A DNA stretch of 64,000 bases, from contig NZ_LNAL01000002.1 in NCBI RefSeq assembly GCF_001483135.1, forward strand, positions 25,312 through 89,311. The letters run 5' to 3'. The notes beneath the pieces were generated by a model, which worked only from the letters and a program-made list of their open reading frames with translations, was not told the DNA's origin and searched no databases. Source of the DNA: Solirubrum puertoriconensis (GTDB lineage Bacteria > Bacteroidota > Bacteroidia > Cytophagales > Hymenobacteraceae). Below are positions 1 to 9,170 of the stretch, one piece after another (the stretch's first letter is position 1; each line of letters begins with the position of its first letter). Position numbers and translations under genes: made by a program.

Positions 1-188
1 GCCGTTGCGGCCGGTGCGGTACCGGGCTCGTTGGCCGCGGCAGCAGGCGTAGGTGCCGCCGACGTAGCGCCGGGCGTACTAGCGGGGTTGGCGTTGGGGT
101 CGGTGGTAGCGGCGGCTTCGTTTTGCTTGCCCGAGCAAGCGGCCAGCAGCAGCAGGCCGGCAAATAACGGTAGGCGGAGGTAGTGCAT
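1..188 (-). CDS. Lipoprotein, N-terminal fragment (runs off left edge)
   Basis: Reading leftward from an ATG at 188-186, the frame is open to the window edge. It begins MHYLRLPLFAGLLLLAACSG, a short hydrophobic signal ending in a lipobox (LAAC), so the product should be lipid-anchored after signal peptidase II cleavage. The rest visible is a low-complexity Ala/Pro/Thr linker with no recognisable domain. The functional part lies outside the window, so no function can be given. Too short and truncated to classify. Confidence 0.6.
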   Translation of the reverse strand, partial: MHYLRLPLFAGLLLLAACSGKQNEAAATTDPNANPASTPGATSAAPTPAAAANEPGTAPAAT

Positions 189-287
189 AGCGCGTAGTTG
201 AGAGGGGACCTTAACGGAACGCCCCTTGGCAGCCACCTAGGGCTGTGGGCGCGGCCGCAAGGTAGAGGCCCTAGGTGCTACCGCGCA

Positions 288-710
288 TCACATCATTGGG
301 TGGCTGGGCACCTGCGGATTCAGCCGCCGCAGCCACATGTAAGCCGAGGCCACGTCGTCGAAGGTGCTTACTACCGGTTTCTGAATCACCATCAGGGTGC
401 TTTCGGTGGCGCGCCTGGCCTCAAATTCGCGGGGCAGTACCCAGGCCACATATTCCAGCCCGGCGCGCATCATCTCCTCGAGCCACCACGCGCCCCATAG
501 CGTAAGCTGCACGGTGGTGCGCGTAATGTTGGAGTTGTCGTTCAGGATTTTGCTGCATGGCCGCTGCCGCATAGCCTCGAGCATCAGCATGCATCCGGCC
601 TGCGAAGTTTCCTGATCGTGTTCGCCGCGCCAATCAACGTACAGCCACTCGTTGGTGGTGTCGTAGCTGATTGTAATGAGCTCGGTTTGGGCAATTAGCT
701 GCAGTTCCAT
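288..710 (-). CDS. STAS-like hypothetical protein (paralog 1 of 3)
   Basis: A 140-residue soluble protein with no signal peptide or membrane segment. It shares a layout with the products at 9171-9635 and 24597-25109: an N-terminal strand region (YDTTNEWLYVDW), an AGCMLMLEAM helix, a KILNDNSN strand, a GLEYVAWV strand and a C-terminal TFDDVASAYMWL helix. Alternating short strands and helices of this size suggest a STAS/SpoIIAA-like fold. That is my inference from pattern, not a database result. The copy at 24597 is clearly closer than the one at 9171. Nothing in the neighbourhood suggests a partner. Function unknown. Confidence 0.75.
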   Translation of the reverse strand: MELQLIAQTELITISYDTTNEWLYVDWRGEHDQETSQAGCMLMLEAMRQRPCSKILNDNSNITRTTVQLTLWGAWWLEEMMRAGLEYVAWVLPREFEARRATESTLMVIQKPVVSTFDDVASAYMWLRRLNPQVPSHPMM

Positions 711-933
711 GCAGTATGGGTAGGGCTTGGTGGTGGGGTGATGACGCCGAGGCGCGGCTACCTACTTGCAGAAAGATAGGCATTTCGCGCTACCGTGGGC
801 CGCAACCGGCTAGCTTGCCGCCGCGGCGGTTATACCTGCAGCGCTCCTGTGCGTAAGCACCCTCTACGGTTGCGCCGCCCAGGCAGCGCAGCCGCCCAGT
901 TGCCCAGTGTCCGCATCAACTACCTGATTCTGC

Positions 934-3030
934 ATGACGAAGACCATCTTCATTGCCTCGGCCGAGCCGTACAGCGGCAAGTCGCTAGTTGCCCTAGGGC
1001 TGGTAAATATGCTGCTCAGCAAAGCGCAGAAGGTAGGCTACTTCAAGCCCGTTATCAACACCGGGCCCGATAACCGCCTCGACCCGCACATCGACACGGT
1101 GCTGCGCTACTTTCAGCTGCCCGTAGCCTACGACGATGCCTACGCCTACACCGGCGCCGAGGTGTTGCGGCTGATCGAAACCGAGCGGCAAGGCGAGATG
1201 ATTGATACCATCATTCGCCGGTACAAGCAGCTCGAAGACCAGTACGACTTTACGGTAGTAGAAGGTACCGACTTTGTGGGCCAGGGCACCGCCTTCGAGT
1301 TCGACCTCAACGTGACCATTGCCAAGAACCTGGGCGTGCCGGTGGTGCTCGTAACCTCCGGCGAAGGCAAAACCACCGCCCAAATGGTGAGCGGTACCCT
1401 CACGGCACTGCGCGGCTTTGAGGCGCGCGAAGTACAGGTGCTGGCCATTGTGGCCAACAAAGTGCGCCCCGAGCAAGCCCTCGATGTGCAGCAACTCTTG
1501 CGCGCCCAGCTGCCGCATGAGGTCATACTGTCGGTAATACCCGAAGACAAAGCCCTGCTGAACCCCACCATGCAGGAGATTCACGAGAACCTAGGGGGCC
1601 AGCTGCTGTTCGGGCAGGAGCTGCTCGGCAACCAGGTCGACAACTTCGTGACCGGGGCCATGCAGGTGCCCAACTTCCTGAACTACCTCAAGGACAACGT
1701 AGTAATTGTAACCCCCGGCGACCGGGGCGACATCGTTATCTGCGCCATGCAGGCCAACATGTCGGCCAACTACCCCAAGGTGGCGGGCGTGGTGCTTACG
1801 GCCGGTTGGGAGCCCGAAGAGCCCATTTTGCGGCTGCTGCGCGGCTTGCAGGGCGTAATGCCCATTATTGCCGTGCAAACGGGCACCTTCGAAACCAGCG
1901 CGCGGCTCGGGGCTATTAAGTCGCGCCTCTCGCCCAACAACCCCAAGAAGATTCAACTGGCTATTCGCACCTTCGAGCGCTACGTGGATGTGCGCGCCCT
2001 CGACGAGCGCATGGTGGCCTTTAAGCCCGAAGGCATTACGCCGCACATGTTTCAGTACCGGCTGCTGCAGTGGGCCAAGCGCCAGCGCCGCCACATTGTG
2101 CTGCCCGAGGGCAACGACGACCGTATTCTGCGCGCCGCCGCCCACCTGCTGCAGCAGGATATCGTGGACCTCACCATTTTGGGCAACCCCACCGAGGTAG
2201 CCGCCTCAGCCAAACGCCTCGGCCTGAGCATGCCCCTAGGTGGCCACCTGCGCGTGATTGACCCCGTGCACTCGGAGTACTACGACGACTACGTGCAGAC
2301 TTTTTATGAGCTGCGCCAGAGCAAAGGCGTAAACCTCGACATGGCCCGCGACCTGATGCGCGACGTGTCGTACTTCGGCTCGATGATGGTGTTCAAAGGG
2401 CACGCCGACGGCATGGTATCAGGGGCGGTGCACACCACGCAGCACACCATTCGGCCGGCGTTGCAGTTCATCAAAACCAAGCCGGGCATTTCGCTGGTGT
2501 CGTCGGTGTTCTTCATGTGCCTGCCCGACCGCGTGGTGGTGTTCGGCGACTGCGCCGTGAACCCCAACCCCACCGCCGAGCAGCTGGCCGAAATAGCTAT
2601 TTCGTCGGCCGAGAGCGGCATGCGTTTCGGCATCGAGCCGCGCATTGCCATGCTTTCCTACTCCTCGGGCACCTCCGGCGAGGGCGCCGAGGTAGATAAA
2701 GTGCGCCGCGCCACCGAACTGGTGCGCCAACTGCGGCCCGACTTGAAGGTGGAAGGCCCCATTCAGTACGATGCCGCCGTCGACCCCATCGTGGGCAACC
2801 AAAAGCTGCCCGGCTCGGAGGTAGCCGGCCAAGCCAGCGTGCTCATCTTCCCCGACCTGAACACCGGCAACAACACCTACAAAGCCGTGCAGCGCGAAAC
2901 CGGCGCGCTGGCCATCGGCCCGGTGCTGCAAGGCCTCAACAAGCCCGTAAACGACCTAAGCCGCGGCTGCACCGTCGACGACGTATTCAACACGGTAGTC
3001 ATCACGGCCATCCAGAGCCAATCGGCATAG
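934..3030 (+). CDS. pta: Phosphate acetyltransferase
   Basis: Interconverts acetyl-CoA plus phosphate with acetyl phosphate plus CoA in the cytoplasm. The 698-residue length matches the long three-domain form. A BioD-like P-loop domain starts at the N-terminus (SAEPYSGKS, residues 9-17), followed by a central DRTGG-type regulatory region (roughly 215-330) and a C-terminal PTA_PTB catalytic domain from about residue 380 (VLPEGNDDRILRAA). Late motifs SYSSGTSGEGAEVDKVR and GPIQYDAAVDP are typical of the family. It works with acetate kinase at 4974, but two unrelated genes lie between them, so the usual tight pta-ackA operon is broken here. Confidence 0.97.
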   Translation: MTKTIFIASAEPYSGKSLVALGLVNMLLSKAQKVGYFKPVINTGPDNRLDPHIDTVLRYFQLPVAYDDAYAYTGAEVLRLIETERQGEMIDTIIRRYKQLEDQYDFTVVEGTDFVGQGTAFEFDLNVTIAKNLGVPVVLVTSGEGKTTAQMVSGTLTALRGFEAREVQVLAIVANKVRPEQALDVQQLLRAQLPHEVILSVIPEDKALLNPTMQEIHENLGGQLLFGQELLGNQVDNFVTGAMQVPNFLNYLKDNVVIVTPGDRGDIVICAMQANMSANYPKVAGVVLTAGWEPEEPILRLLRGLQGVMPIIAVQTGTFETSARLGAIKSRLSPNNPKKIQLAIRTFERYVDVRALDERMVAFKPEGITPHMFQYRLLQWAKRQRRHIVLPEGNDDRILRAAAHLLQQDIVDLTILGNPTEVAASAKRLGLSMPLGGHLRVIDPVHSEYYDDYVQTFYELRQSKGVNLDMARDLMRDVSYFGSMMVFKGHADGMVSGAVHTTQHTIRPALQFIKTKPGISLVSSVFFMCLPDRVVVFGDCAVNPNPTAEQLAEIAISSAESGMRFGIEPRIAMLSYSSGTSGEGAEVDKVRRATELVRQLRPDLKVEGPIQYDAAVDPIVGNQKLPGSEVAGQASVLIFPDLNTGNNTYKAVQRETGALAIGPVLQGLNKPVNDLSRGCTVDDVFNTVVITAIQSQSA

Positions 3031-3207
3031 CAAGCCATACGTTGGGCAAACAACGCTTCGATTGGCCGGGTCAGCCAGCCGTACAAGCGGCCAAGACCTA
3101 GGGCTGGTGCCATGCCGTTCGGGAAACCGCCATAACTTGCCGCTTGGTAAAAACGAGAGGAAAGCACAACGCTTTCCGATTCAGGAATAGAACACCCAAC
3201 CTTCAAT

Positions 3208-4131
3208 ATGCCTTCAGGATTTTTTGCGCTGCTAGATGACGTATCGGCCTTGGTAAAAGCAAGCGCCGCCAGTTTGGACGACGTGCCTACGCAGGTAGCC
3301 AAAACCACCAGCAAGGTATCCGGAATCGTAATCGACGACACGGCCGTTACGCCCAAATACGTAGTTGGTCTCGATCCATCGCGCGAGCTTTCCATTATCT
3401 ACCAGATTGCTAAAAAGTCACTGATTAACAAGCTGCTTATCCTTACCCCGGCAGCTTTGCTGCTAGGTTACTTTGCTCCATGGGCCATTACGCCAATTCT
3501 GATGATGGGCGGCGCCTTTTTGTGCTTCGAAGGCTACGAGAAGGTGCATTCGATGTTCAGCAAGCACCACGATGTGCAGCCCGAGGACGAGGCAGTAAAA
3601 GCCATTACCCCGGAAGAGCTGGAGAAAGAGCGGGTTACCGGTGCTGTTCGAACCGATATTATTCTATCGGCAGAAATCATGGCCATTGCCTACAGCCAAG
3701 TAACCGATCAGCCGGTTGTAAACCAGATTGCAGTAACGCTGGCCGTAGCCGTTTTCATCACCATTGGCGTGTATGGCTTTGTAGGCTTAATCGTAAAAGC
3801 CGACGATTTCGGCGTGCATTTGGCTAAGGACAAATACGGCCCCGCTACCCAGAACTTCGGCCGGGGCTTGGTAAAATTCATGCCGCACTTCTTGCGTATT
3901 CTGAGCTACGTGGGCACGGCGGCCATGCTGTGGGTAGGCGCCGAGATTATCGCCCACGGCATTCCGTTTACGGCTCATTTGCTGCACGATTTAGAACACG
4001 CCTTGGCCGATGTGCCCGTAGTGGCGTGGTTTGCCAAGGCAATTGCCTGCGGTATTGGTGGGCTTATCCTAGGCTTTTTCATCGAGAAAATCGTGGGGCT
4101 AGTGAAGAAGGCATTGCCAGCCAAAAGCTAA
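3208..4131 (+). CDS. DUF808 (YedI-type) inner membrane protein
   Basis: A 307-residue membrane protein that matches the DUF808/YedI family by its hallmark start (MPSGFFALLDDVSALVK), the conserved GIVIDDTAVTP stretch and the YIVGLDPSREL-like segment (here VVGLDPSRELSI). Several hydrophobic segments follow (about residues 82-105, 155-195 and 230-300). Members are predicted inner-membrane proteins; their biochemical role is not established. It lies co-directionally 177 bp after pta and before the AT-rich patch, so it may share pta transcripts. That is inference only. Confidence 0.93.
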   Translation: MPSGFFALLDDVSALVKASAASLDDVPTQVAKTTSKVSGIVIDDTAVTPKYVVGLDPSRELSIIYQIAKKSLINKLLILTPAALLLGYFAPWAITPILMMGGAFLCFEGYEKVHSMFSKHHDVQPEDEAVKAITPEELEKERVTGAVRTDIILSAEIMAIAYSQVTDQPVVNQIAVTLAVAVFITIGVYGFVGLIVKADDFGVHLAKDKYGPATQNFGRGLVKFMPHFLRILSYVGTAAMLWVGAEIIAHGIPFTAHLLHDLEHALADVPVVAWFAKAIACGIGGLILGFFIEKIVGLVKKALPAKS

Positions 4132-4224
4132 AATTCAGCATAACGGCTAATCTAATTACTTTTGAGTGAACAAGCACATTTATTATCGCCTATAATCAGC
4201 GCAATAAATATTTATTATGAAATA

Positions 4225-4647
4225 TTATTTATCAACCTTGAATGTAATGGTAGTAGTATTGTAATAACCAAATATAGAAAACCCATTGTTTTCAACAATC
4301 TTCATTCGAATCTCTCTGAATTCAGGATAAATATCTACAACCGATGAACCTAGAATATTATTTACGATACTGTCACATTTTTGCGAATACAGCCTATTAT
4401 CATCCTTTATACTATTCAAAGTTTTTGAGTTATAAATAGCCAACTCCAAGTAACTTTCTTCTCCGGAAGATTGTCCATCCGTTGTTGTGGTAGTGCTAAG
4501 ATGATAAAGATCCACCCTATCAGCCTTGATAGAATCGGCAACTTCGCTTTCCCAGTCATCCATTGGCTCCACTTTATCGGAGCAGGAAATTACAATTAAT
4601 GAAAGCAAGAAAATTTTAAACAATTTCATTTTATGATGGATTTTCAT
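4225..4647 (-). CDS. Small AT-rich lipoprotein of unknown function
   Basis: 140 residues from the first ATG, or 134 from the second ATG at 4629. Both give a hydrophobic signal ending in a lipobox (LSLIVISC), so the protein is probably lipid-anchored. The mature part is acidic and serine/threonine-rich with no domain I recognise. The coding sequence is strikingly AT-rich next to its GC-rich neighbours and uses codons such as ATA, AAA and TTA freely, which suggests recent acquisition. It is transcribed opposite to pta, DUF808 and ackA. Function unknown. Confidence 0.6.
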   Translation of the reverse strand: MKIHHKMKLFKIFLLSLIVISCSDKVEPMDDWESEVADSIKADRVDLYHLSTTTTTDGQSSGEESYLELAIYNSKTLNSIKDDNRLYSQKCDSIVNNILGSSVVDIYPEFREIRMKIVENNGFSIFGYYNTTTITFKVDK

Positions 4648-4973
4648 TATCCTTTACACATTGAAAGACTGTTCAAATATACTATATAACAGAGACCCCA
4701 TTCATTTCACCCACTTATAAAATCATGTTTAATATCATAAATTATACTATTAATTACTAATCAACTCAATCGATGAGAGAGGTTACAAACAGTACTAAAT
4801 GTAAGTAATTCAGAACCCCATTCTTGTAATTGCTCGTTGCTACTGCACAGTCGATAATAAGCGGCTCGTACTTTGCCACTATAATTTCCGTACAATCTTC
4901 TTGATCACAACTGCCCAGCTGCTGTAATTCCTTCTTTGAGCACAGAGACTTACAATGGCGTAGACCTCCTAAT
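4648..4973. other. AT-rich intergenic stretch upstream of ackA
   Basis: This 326-bp gap has runs of A and T far above the window average up to about 4800, then grades back toward host composition just before ackA. A 75-codon minus-strand frame across 4766-4993 overlaps the ackA start and has no signal or domain, so I do not call it a gene. The ackA promoter must lie in here, but I see no convincing TTG/TAnnTTTG pair. No terminal repeats or integrase remnants are visible. Confidence 0.5.
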
Positions 4974-6179
4974 ATGAACATCTTCGTCGTCAATTCCGGT
5001 AGCTCGTCTATTAAGTATCAGCTCTTCCGGCTGCCTGCCGAGCAGCCCTTGTGCAGCGGTTTGGTGGAGCGCATTGGCTTGGCCGCGCCGCGCATTACGC
5101 ATAAGGTATATACCGGCGGCGAAGAACAGGTCATCCGGCAAAGCCCCGCAAGCCTGCCCGACCACCGCGCCGGCCTACAGGCCGTGCTGCAGCTGCTGAC
5201 CGATGATGCCCTAGGTGTAATCCGCGAACCGAGCGAGATAGAAGCCGTGGGGCACCGCGTGGTGCACGGCGGCGAGGCGTTTGCTGCCACTACCGTGATT
5301 ACTGAGGAGGTAAAAGCCGAAATCAAACGCCTGTTTTCGCTGGCGCCGCTGCACAACCCCGCCAACCACCTAGGCATTGAGGTGGCCGAGCAAATCTTTC
5401 CGCAGGCGCAGCAAGTAGCTGTATTCGATACAGCCTTCCATCAAACCTTGCCCGAGCAGGCTTACCGCTACGCTTTGCCGCACGCGCTGTACCACGAGCA
5501 CGGTATTCGGGTGTACGGCTTTCATGGCACCAGCCACAAGTACGTGGCCGCGCAAGCCGCTGCCCACCTAGGCAACCCCGACGCCCGACTGATTACCATT
5601 CACCTAGGCAACGGCTGTAGCATGGCCGCGGTGCGCGGAGGCCGCTCGCTCGATACCACCATGGGCTTTGGCCCGCTGGCCGGCCTGATAATGGGCACGC
5701 GCTCCGGCGACCTTGACCCCTCCATCATCTTCCACCTCATCGAGCACCTAGGCTACTCGCCCGCCGAGGTAAACAACCTGCTCAACAAGCAAAGCGGCAT
5801 GCTGGGCCTCACGGGCATGAGCGACATGCGCGACATCGGCCGCGCCCTCGACGAAGGCGACGAACGCGCCCGCCTTGCCTACGAGCTCTACGCCTACCGC
5901 ATCAAGAAATACATTGGCGCCTACGCTGCCGTACTGGGTGGGCTCGATGCGCTGGTATTCACGGCCGGCGTAGGCGAAAACGACCCGCTTACACGCCGCC
6001 TGGCGTGCCAGGGGCTGGAGTTCCTGGGTGTGCGGATTGATGAGCAGCAGAACCAACTGCGCACCGGCGCAGTGCGCGAAATAAACGAGGCCGATGCGCC
6101 GGTGAAAGTGCTGGTGGTGCCCACCAACGAGGAGCTGGAAATAGCCCAGCAGTGCTACGAGCTGCTGCACCTAGGGTAG
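4974..6179 (+). CDS. ackA: Acetate kinase
   Basis: Converts acetyl phosphate plus ADP to acetate plus ATP, completing the route begun by Pta. The 401-residue length is normal for the family. Diagnostic segments are NSGSSSIKYQLF at the N-terminus, VYGFHGTSHKYV, HLGNGCSMAAV, GTRSGDLDP and the late FTAGVGENDP nucleotide-binding loop. The ATG at 4974 places the NSGSSS motif at residue 7, as expected. Six Leu-Gly pairs in this gene, including the last two residues, are encoded CTA-GGN after a C, each creating CCTAGG. Confidence 0.97.
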   Translation: MNIFVVNSGSSSIKYQLFRLPAEQPLCSGLVERIGLAAPRITHKVYTGGEEQVIRQSPASLPDHRAGLQAVLQLLTDDALGVIREPSEIEAVGHRVVHGGEAFAATTVITEEVKAEIKRLFSLAPLHNPANHLGIEVAEQIFPQAQQVAVFDTAFHQTLPEQAYRYALPHALYHEHGIRVYGFHGTSHKYVAAQAAAHLGNPDARLITIHLGNGCSMAAVRGGRSLDTTMGFGPLAGLIMGTRSGDLDPSIIFHLIEHLGYSPAEVNNLLNKQSGMLGLTGMSDMRDIGRALDEGDERARLAYELYAYRIKKYIGAYAAVLGGLDALVFTAGVGENDPLTRRLACQGLEFLGVRIDEQQNQLRTGAVREINEADAPVKVLVVPTNEELEIAQQCYELLHLG

Positions 6180-6196
6180 CCCAGCCAGTCGTTAGT

Positions 6197-7672
6197 TTAC
6201 CGTTCCACCACCTTTATCAGCGAACCGGCGTTGAGCTGCTCGTTGAGCGGCATGCCGTTGAGGATGGCCATTTCTTCGTGACGCTTTTCAGGTACTTGCA
6301 AAGTGCGTAAAGCCTGCTGCAGGGTGCTGCGCAACTTCAGGGTTTTCACGCGTACGCGCTCGGGTTGGCGGTTTATTTTGTCGGGGTCGGAGAGCTGCCG
6401 GAAGCCCTGGGCAGTGCTGCTGAACAGCGGGAAGTAGGTAGTAAAATCCTGCGGGCTGCTGGCGCCCAGCATCAGGTAGTTTTTGTCGGTGTAGCGAATG
6501 AGGTAGAGCAGCGTGCGGGCCGATACCTGCGCCTGCTGTTGCGGAGCGGCTTGTCCTTGTTGCTGCTGGGCTATTTGGTCGGCCACTATGGCCAGCGCGG
6601 GCAGGCCGTTTACCGTGGTATTCTTCGACTCGGCCACCTGCAGCTGGTACTGCTGCACCAACTGTTGCGCGGCGGCCTCGAGGGTTTGGCCCGCCACCAG
6701 CGTAAATATCAGCAGGGCTTTGCCATCCTTGGGCGCCATTTGCACCTGCTGTGGGGTATTCTGGTGCTGCCAACCAGTGGGTACTGGAAACTGAAACCGC
6801 AGCTCGGGGTGGTAGAACACGCTGTTTTCAACAAAGCCCTGCTTAGGATCTTCGCCGTACACGATGCCGTCGATCATCCGCAGGTACGAGTCGCGGTTTA
6901 CCTTGGCATTGGTGAGGCCGGCTTTCTGCTGCCATTCGGTAGCCAGCTGGTTTACCGTCACGAAACGGTCGCCGGGGTTAGGGTGCGTCGACAAGAAATC
7001 GGGCAGTGCCTCGCCTCCGCTTTTCTCCTGTTCGCGCTGCAGCGTCTGGAAGAAGTCGGCCATGTGGTGGGCATCGTAACCAATTTTGGTGGAGTACTCC
7101 ACGCCCAGTTGGTCGGCCTCGCGCTCGTCGTCGCGGCCAAACTTCAGAAACAACAACCCCAACCCCTGCTGCGCCTGCTCGGCGTATTGCCCAAAGCGCG
7201 GCGAGGCAATCATGGCACCTAGCAAGCCTACCTGTGCCAGCGTGGCTTTGGTTTGCTGCTGGGCCGAATGGCGCGCCGTTACGTGGCCTATTTCGTGGCC
7301 GAGTACGCCGGCAAACTGCGCCTCGTTGTTGAAATGGGCCAAAATGCCGCGCGTGAGGTACACGTAGCCGCCGGGTATGGCAAAGGCATTGAGCACCGGC
7401 GAATCAACCACCTTGAACTCGTACGGCAGGTTGGGCCGGTGCGACACGGCTGCCATTTGCTTGCCCCGCTCCTGCACAAAGCGCTGCAGCTCGGCGTTTT
7501 CGTACAGCCCGTACTGCGCCACAATTTGCGGATCGGCCTGCTTGCCCAGGGCCACCTCCTGCCCTTCCGACACCAGGCTTACCTCGCGCTTGCCGCTGAC
7601 GGGGTTGGTTGAACAGCTATTCAGCAACAAGAGCAGCGCGGCGCTGTAGCCGGCAACAAAAGGAGTTTTCAT
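6197..7672 (-). CDS. M48 family metalloprotease, lipoprotein (BepA-like)
   Basis: A 491-residue secreted zinc peptidase. The N-terminal signal ends in a lipobox (LLLNSC, Cys20), followed by the family's TNPVSGKRE stretch. The zinc site is HEIGH at residues 126-130 with the third ligand in DEREAD near 182-187, both intact, so it should be active. The C-terminal part (about 270-491) is a domain common to Bacteroidota M48 lipoproteins and ends in a region resembling a short LysM-like module. By analogy with BepA/LoiP it may act in periplasmic quality control of outer-membrane proteins. It converges with ackA. Confidence 0.9.
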   Translation of the reverse strand: MKTPFVAGYSAALLLLLNSCSTNPVSGKREVSLVSEGQEVALGKQADPQIVAQYGLYENAELQRFVQERGKQMAAVSHRPNLPYEFKVVDSPVLNAFAIPGGYVYLTRGILAHFNNEAQFAGVLGHEIGHVTARHSAQQQTKATLAQVGLLGAMIASPRFGQYAEQAQQGLGLLFLKFGRDDEREADQLGVEYSTKIGYDAHHMADFFQTLQREQEKSGGEALPDFLSTHPNPGDRFVTVNQLATEWQQKAGLTNAKVNRDSYLRMIDGIVYGEDPKQGFVENSVFYHPELRFQFPVPTGWQHQNTPQQVQMAPKDGKALLIFTLVAGQTLEAAAQQLVQQYQLQVAESKNTTVNGLPALAIVADQIAQQQQGQAAPQQQAQVSARTLLYLIRYTDKNYLMLGASSPQDFTTYFPLFSSTAQGFRQLSDPDKINRQPERVRVKTLKLRSTLQQALRTLQVPEKRHEEMAILNGMPLNEQLNAGSLIKVVER

Positions 7673-8054
7673 GAGGCTAGGTGGGTTGCAATGGGAGCGG
7701 GGCTGCCCGAGCCGGCCTTGTGGGCAAGTACCTAGGAGGGAGCAGCACAGCGGGTTCGGTTTTGCCCTAGCAACGCTACCGCTGCCGATAGGTTACGCCG
7801 CCTTGTTTGCGCTAACTTACTACGTGCTTTGGGTAGCCTGCTGCCCCGAAAGCTCGACATTAAGCCAAGAAACCTTACTATTGCTTTAACTCTTAGGCTA
7901 CTGCGGCGCGTGAATCGTATCTAACGCGCCCACCCCTCCTTACCCAACGCGGGTTCGCAGCCCGTTTGGCCACCTACTTGCATCCAGCGCACGTCCGAGC
8001 CGCCCCTCCCGCACGGCTCGTCTTTTCCCAACTCTTACCCCCGACGACATTGCC
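7673..8054. other. Intergenic region between divergent genes
   Basis: 382 bp between the start of the M48 protease gene (minus) and the start of a secreted protein gene (plus), so it must hold promoters for both. A 72-codon plus-strand frame at 7671-7889 has no signal peptide or domain and is probably chance. I found no convincing promoter boxes, hairpin or repeat. Confidence 0.5.
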
Positions 8055-8462
8055 ATGGATCAACGCGCTACACTTCTGCTCTGCTTGGGCCTGTTGCTTG
8101 CTCCTGCGGTGGGGCAAGCCCAAACCGCGTCCCAGCCGGCTACCCCACCAACGCTCCCCTGCGACACCCTGCTCGGCCGCGTTACCAACCTCTTCGACGA
8201 GCCGCTTACCGGCGCTACTGTAATGCTGGCGGGCACTACCAACGCCTCCAGCACCAACTCCGAGGGGCGTTTCATCCTGGCTTCCCGATCGGCTATTCAG
8301 CGCGGGGCCATGCTGCAGGTAAGCGCCGCTGGCTACAGCAGCGTGGAGCTGCCGCTCATCAACTGCAATGCCCTGGATGTATCGTTGGAGCTGCTGCCCG
8401 GTACCCGGCTCAGGTCGGATGGCCGCATCAAGAAAACCAGCAAAACCGGCAAGGTGCACTAA
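8055..8462 (+). CDS. Secreted carboxypeptidase-regulatory-like domain protein A
   Basis: 135 residues. A Sec signal peptide ends near AVGQAQ, and the mature part is a single carboxypeptidase-regulatory-like (CarboxypepD_reg) beta-sandwich: LLGRVTNLFDEPLTGATVML, SEGRFIL and VSAAGYSSVELPL are the usual landmarks. In Bacteroidota this module normally precedes a TonB-dependent receptor or peptidase, but here it stands alone with a short basic tail. The next gene has the same architecture, which suggests a tandem duplication. Role unknown; probably periplasmic or surface-exposed. Confidence 0.8.
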   Translation: MDQRATLLLCLGLLLAPAVGQAQTASQPATPPTLPCDTLLGRVTNLFDEPLTGATVMLAGTTNASSTNSEGRFILASRSAIQRGAMLQVSAAGYSSVELPLINCNALDVSLELLPGTRLRSDGRIKKTSKTGKVH

Positions 8463-8581
8463 GCCGCTCCCGAGAGCATAACGTGGTGCTGGTGCGCTGC
8501 AGGTGGATATACATGAGCTCAACCATTACGGCGGGTTCACGTTCTAAGCACATCTGTAAGCCTCTATACCCTGCTCAGCCA

Positions 8582-9040
8582 ATGCGCCACCTGCTACCCT
8601 TTGCTTGCTTTGCTGCTTTATCGATTGCCCCGTTTGCTGCCAATGCTCAACACGGCACTGCCGGTCCGCAAGCCTCGGCAATGGCCGCTGTAGCGTCCGA
8701 ATCTGCTGCTGGCACTGCGCCCAACAGCATTGAATGCGGTAGGGTGCAAGGGCAAGTACTTAATGCCAACGGCCAGCCGCTGATTGGTGCTACCGTAATG
8801 CTGGCCGGCAGCAAACGCCCCTACATAACCAACGGCGAGGGCCGCTACCACATAGCCGAACCAGTGTACCGCGGCCAACAGCTGCGCATTGAGGCCGCTG
8901 GCTACATCAGCCGCTACTACGAGTTGCACACCTGCGAAGCTCCAGTGGTAAGCCTGGAGCTAGCCGAAGGCACCAAAGTAAAACGCAGCGGCAAGCGCGC
9001 CGGCCAAATCGTGCGCGCCGGCCAAGCCTTTCGCCAGTAA
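8582..9040 (+). CDS. Secreted carboxypeptidase-regulatory-like domain protein B
   Basis: 152 residues from ATG 8582, chosen because it starts a clean signal peptide (MRHLLPFACFAALSIAPF). An upstream in-frame ATG at 8483 would add 33 residues that bury the signal. The mature protein has a single CarboxypepD_reg module (GQVLNANGQPLIGATVMLAG, GEGRYHI, IEAAGYISRYYEL) and a basic tail (KVKRSGKRAGQ). It lies 119 bp after its paralog and is followed by a strong terminator at 9071. Neither gene sits beside a TonB receptor. Function unknown. Confidence 0.8.
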   Translation: MRHLLPFACFAALSIAPFAANAQHGTAGPQASAMAAVASESAAGTAPNSIECGRVQGQVLNANGQPLIGATVMLAGSKRPYITNGEGRYHIAEPVYRGQQLRIEAAGYISRYYELHTCEAPVVSLELAEGTKVKRSGKRAGQIVRAGQAFRQ

Positions 9041-9070
9041 CGCATTCGCCTAATACCGCCTATTGCCATT

Positions 9071-9110
9071 GCGGCGTGCTTACCGGGCAGCGGTAGGCAC
9101 GCCGCTTTTT
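9071..9110 (+). terminator. Rho-independent terminator after tandem CarboxypepD_reg genes
   Basis: A 14-bp stem (9071-9084 with 9092-9105, one G-T pair) with a 7-nt loop is followed by five T residues. It lies 30 bp after the stop at 9040 on the plus strand. Confidence 0.85.
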
Positions 9111-9170
9111 GTTTGCCAACGCAAGCCCGACCAGCGGTAGCCGCCGTTCGTGTGTGCTTAGGGTTAGGAC

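Noticed and set aside
994..1584. Long antisense frames inside pta and other genes
   Set aside because: They mirror the codon structure of GC-rich real genes on the other strand and lack family motifs.
4225..4973. Possible insertion sequence
   Set aside because: AT-rich, but no transposase, terminal inverted repeats or target duplication could be seen.
4766..4993. 75-codon minus-strand frame upstream of ackA
   Set aside because: It overlaps the ackA start, has no signal or domain, and its composition follows the AT-rich intergenic DNA.
7671..7889. 72-codon plus-strand frame between M48 gene and CarboxypepD_reg genes
   Set aside because: It overlaps the M48 start region and has no recognisable features.
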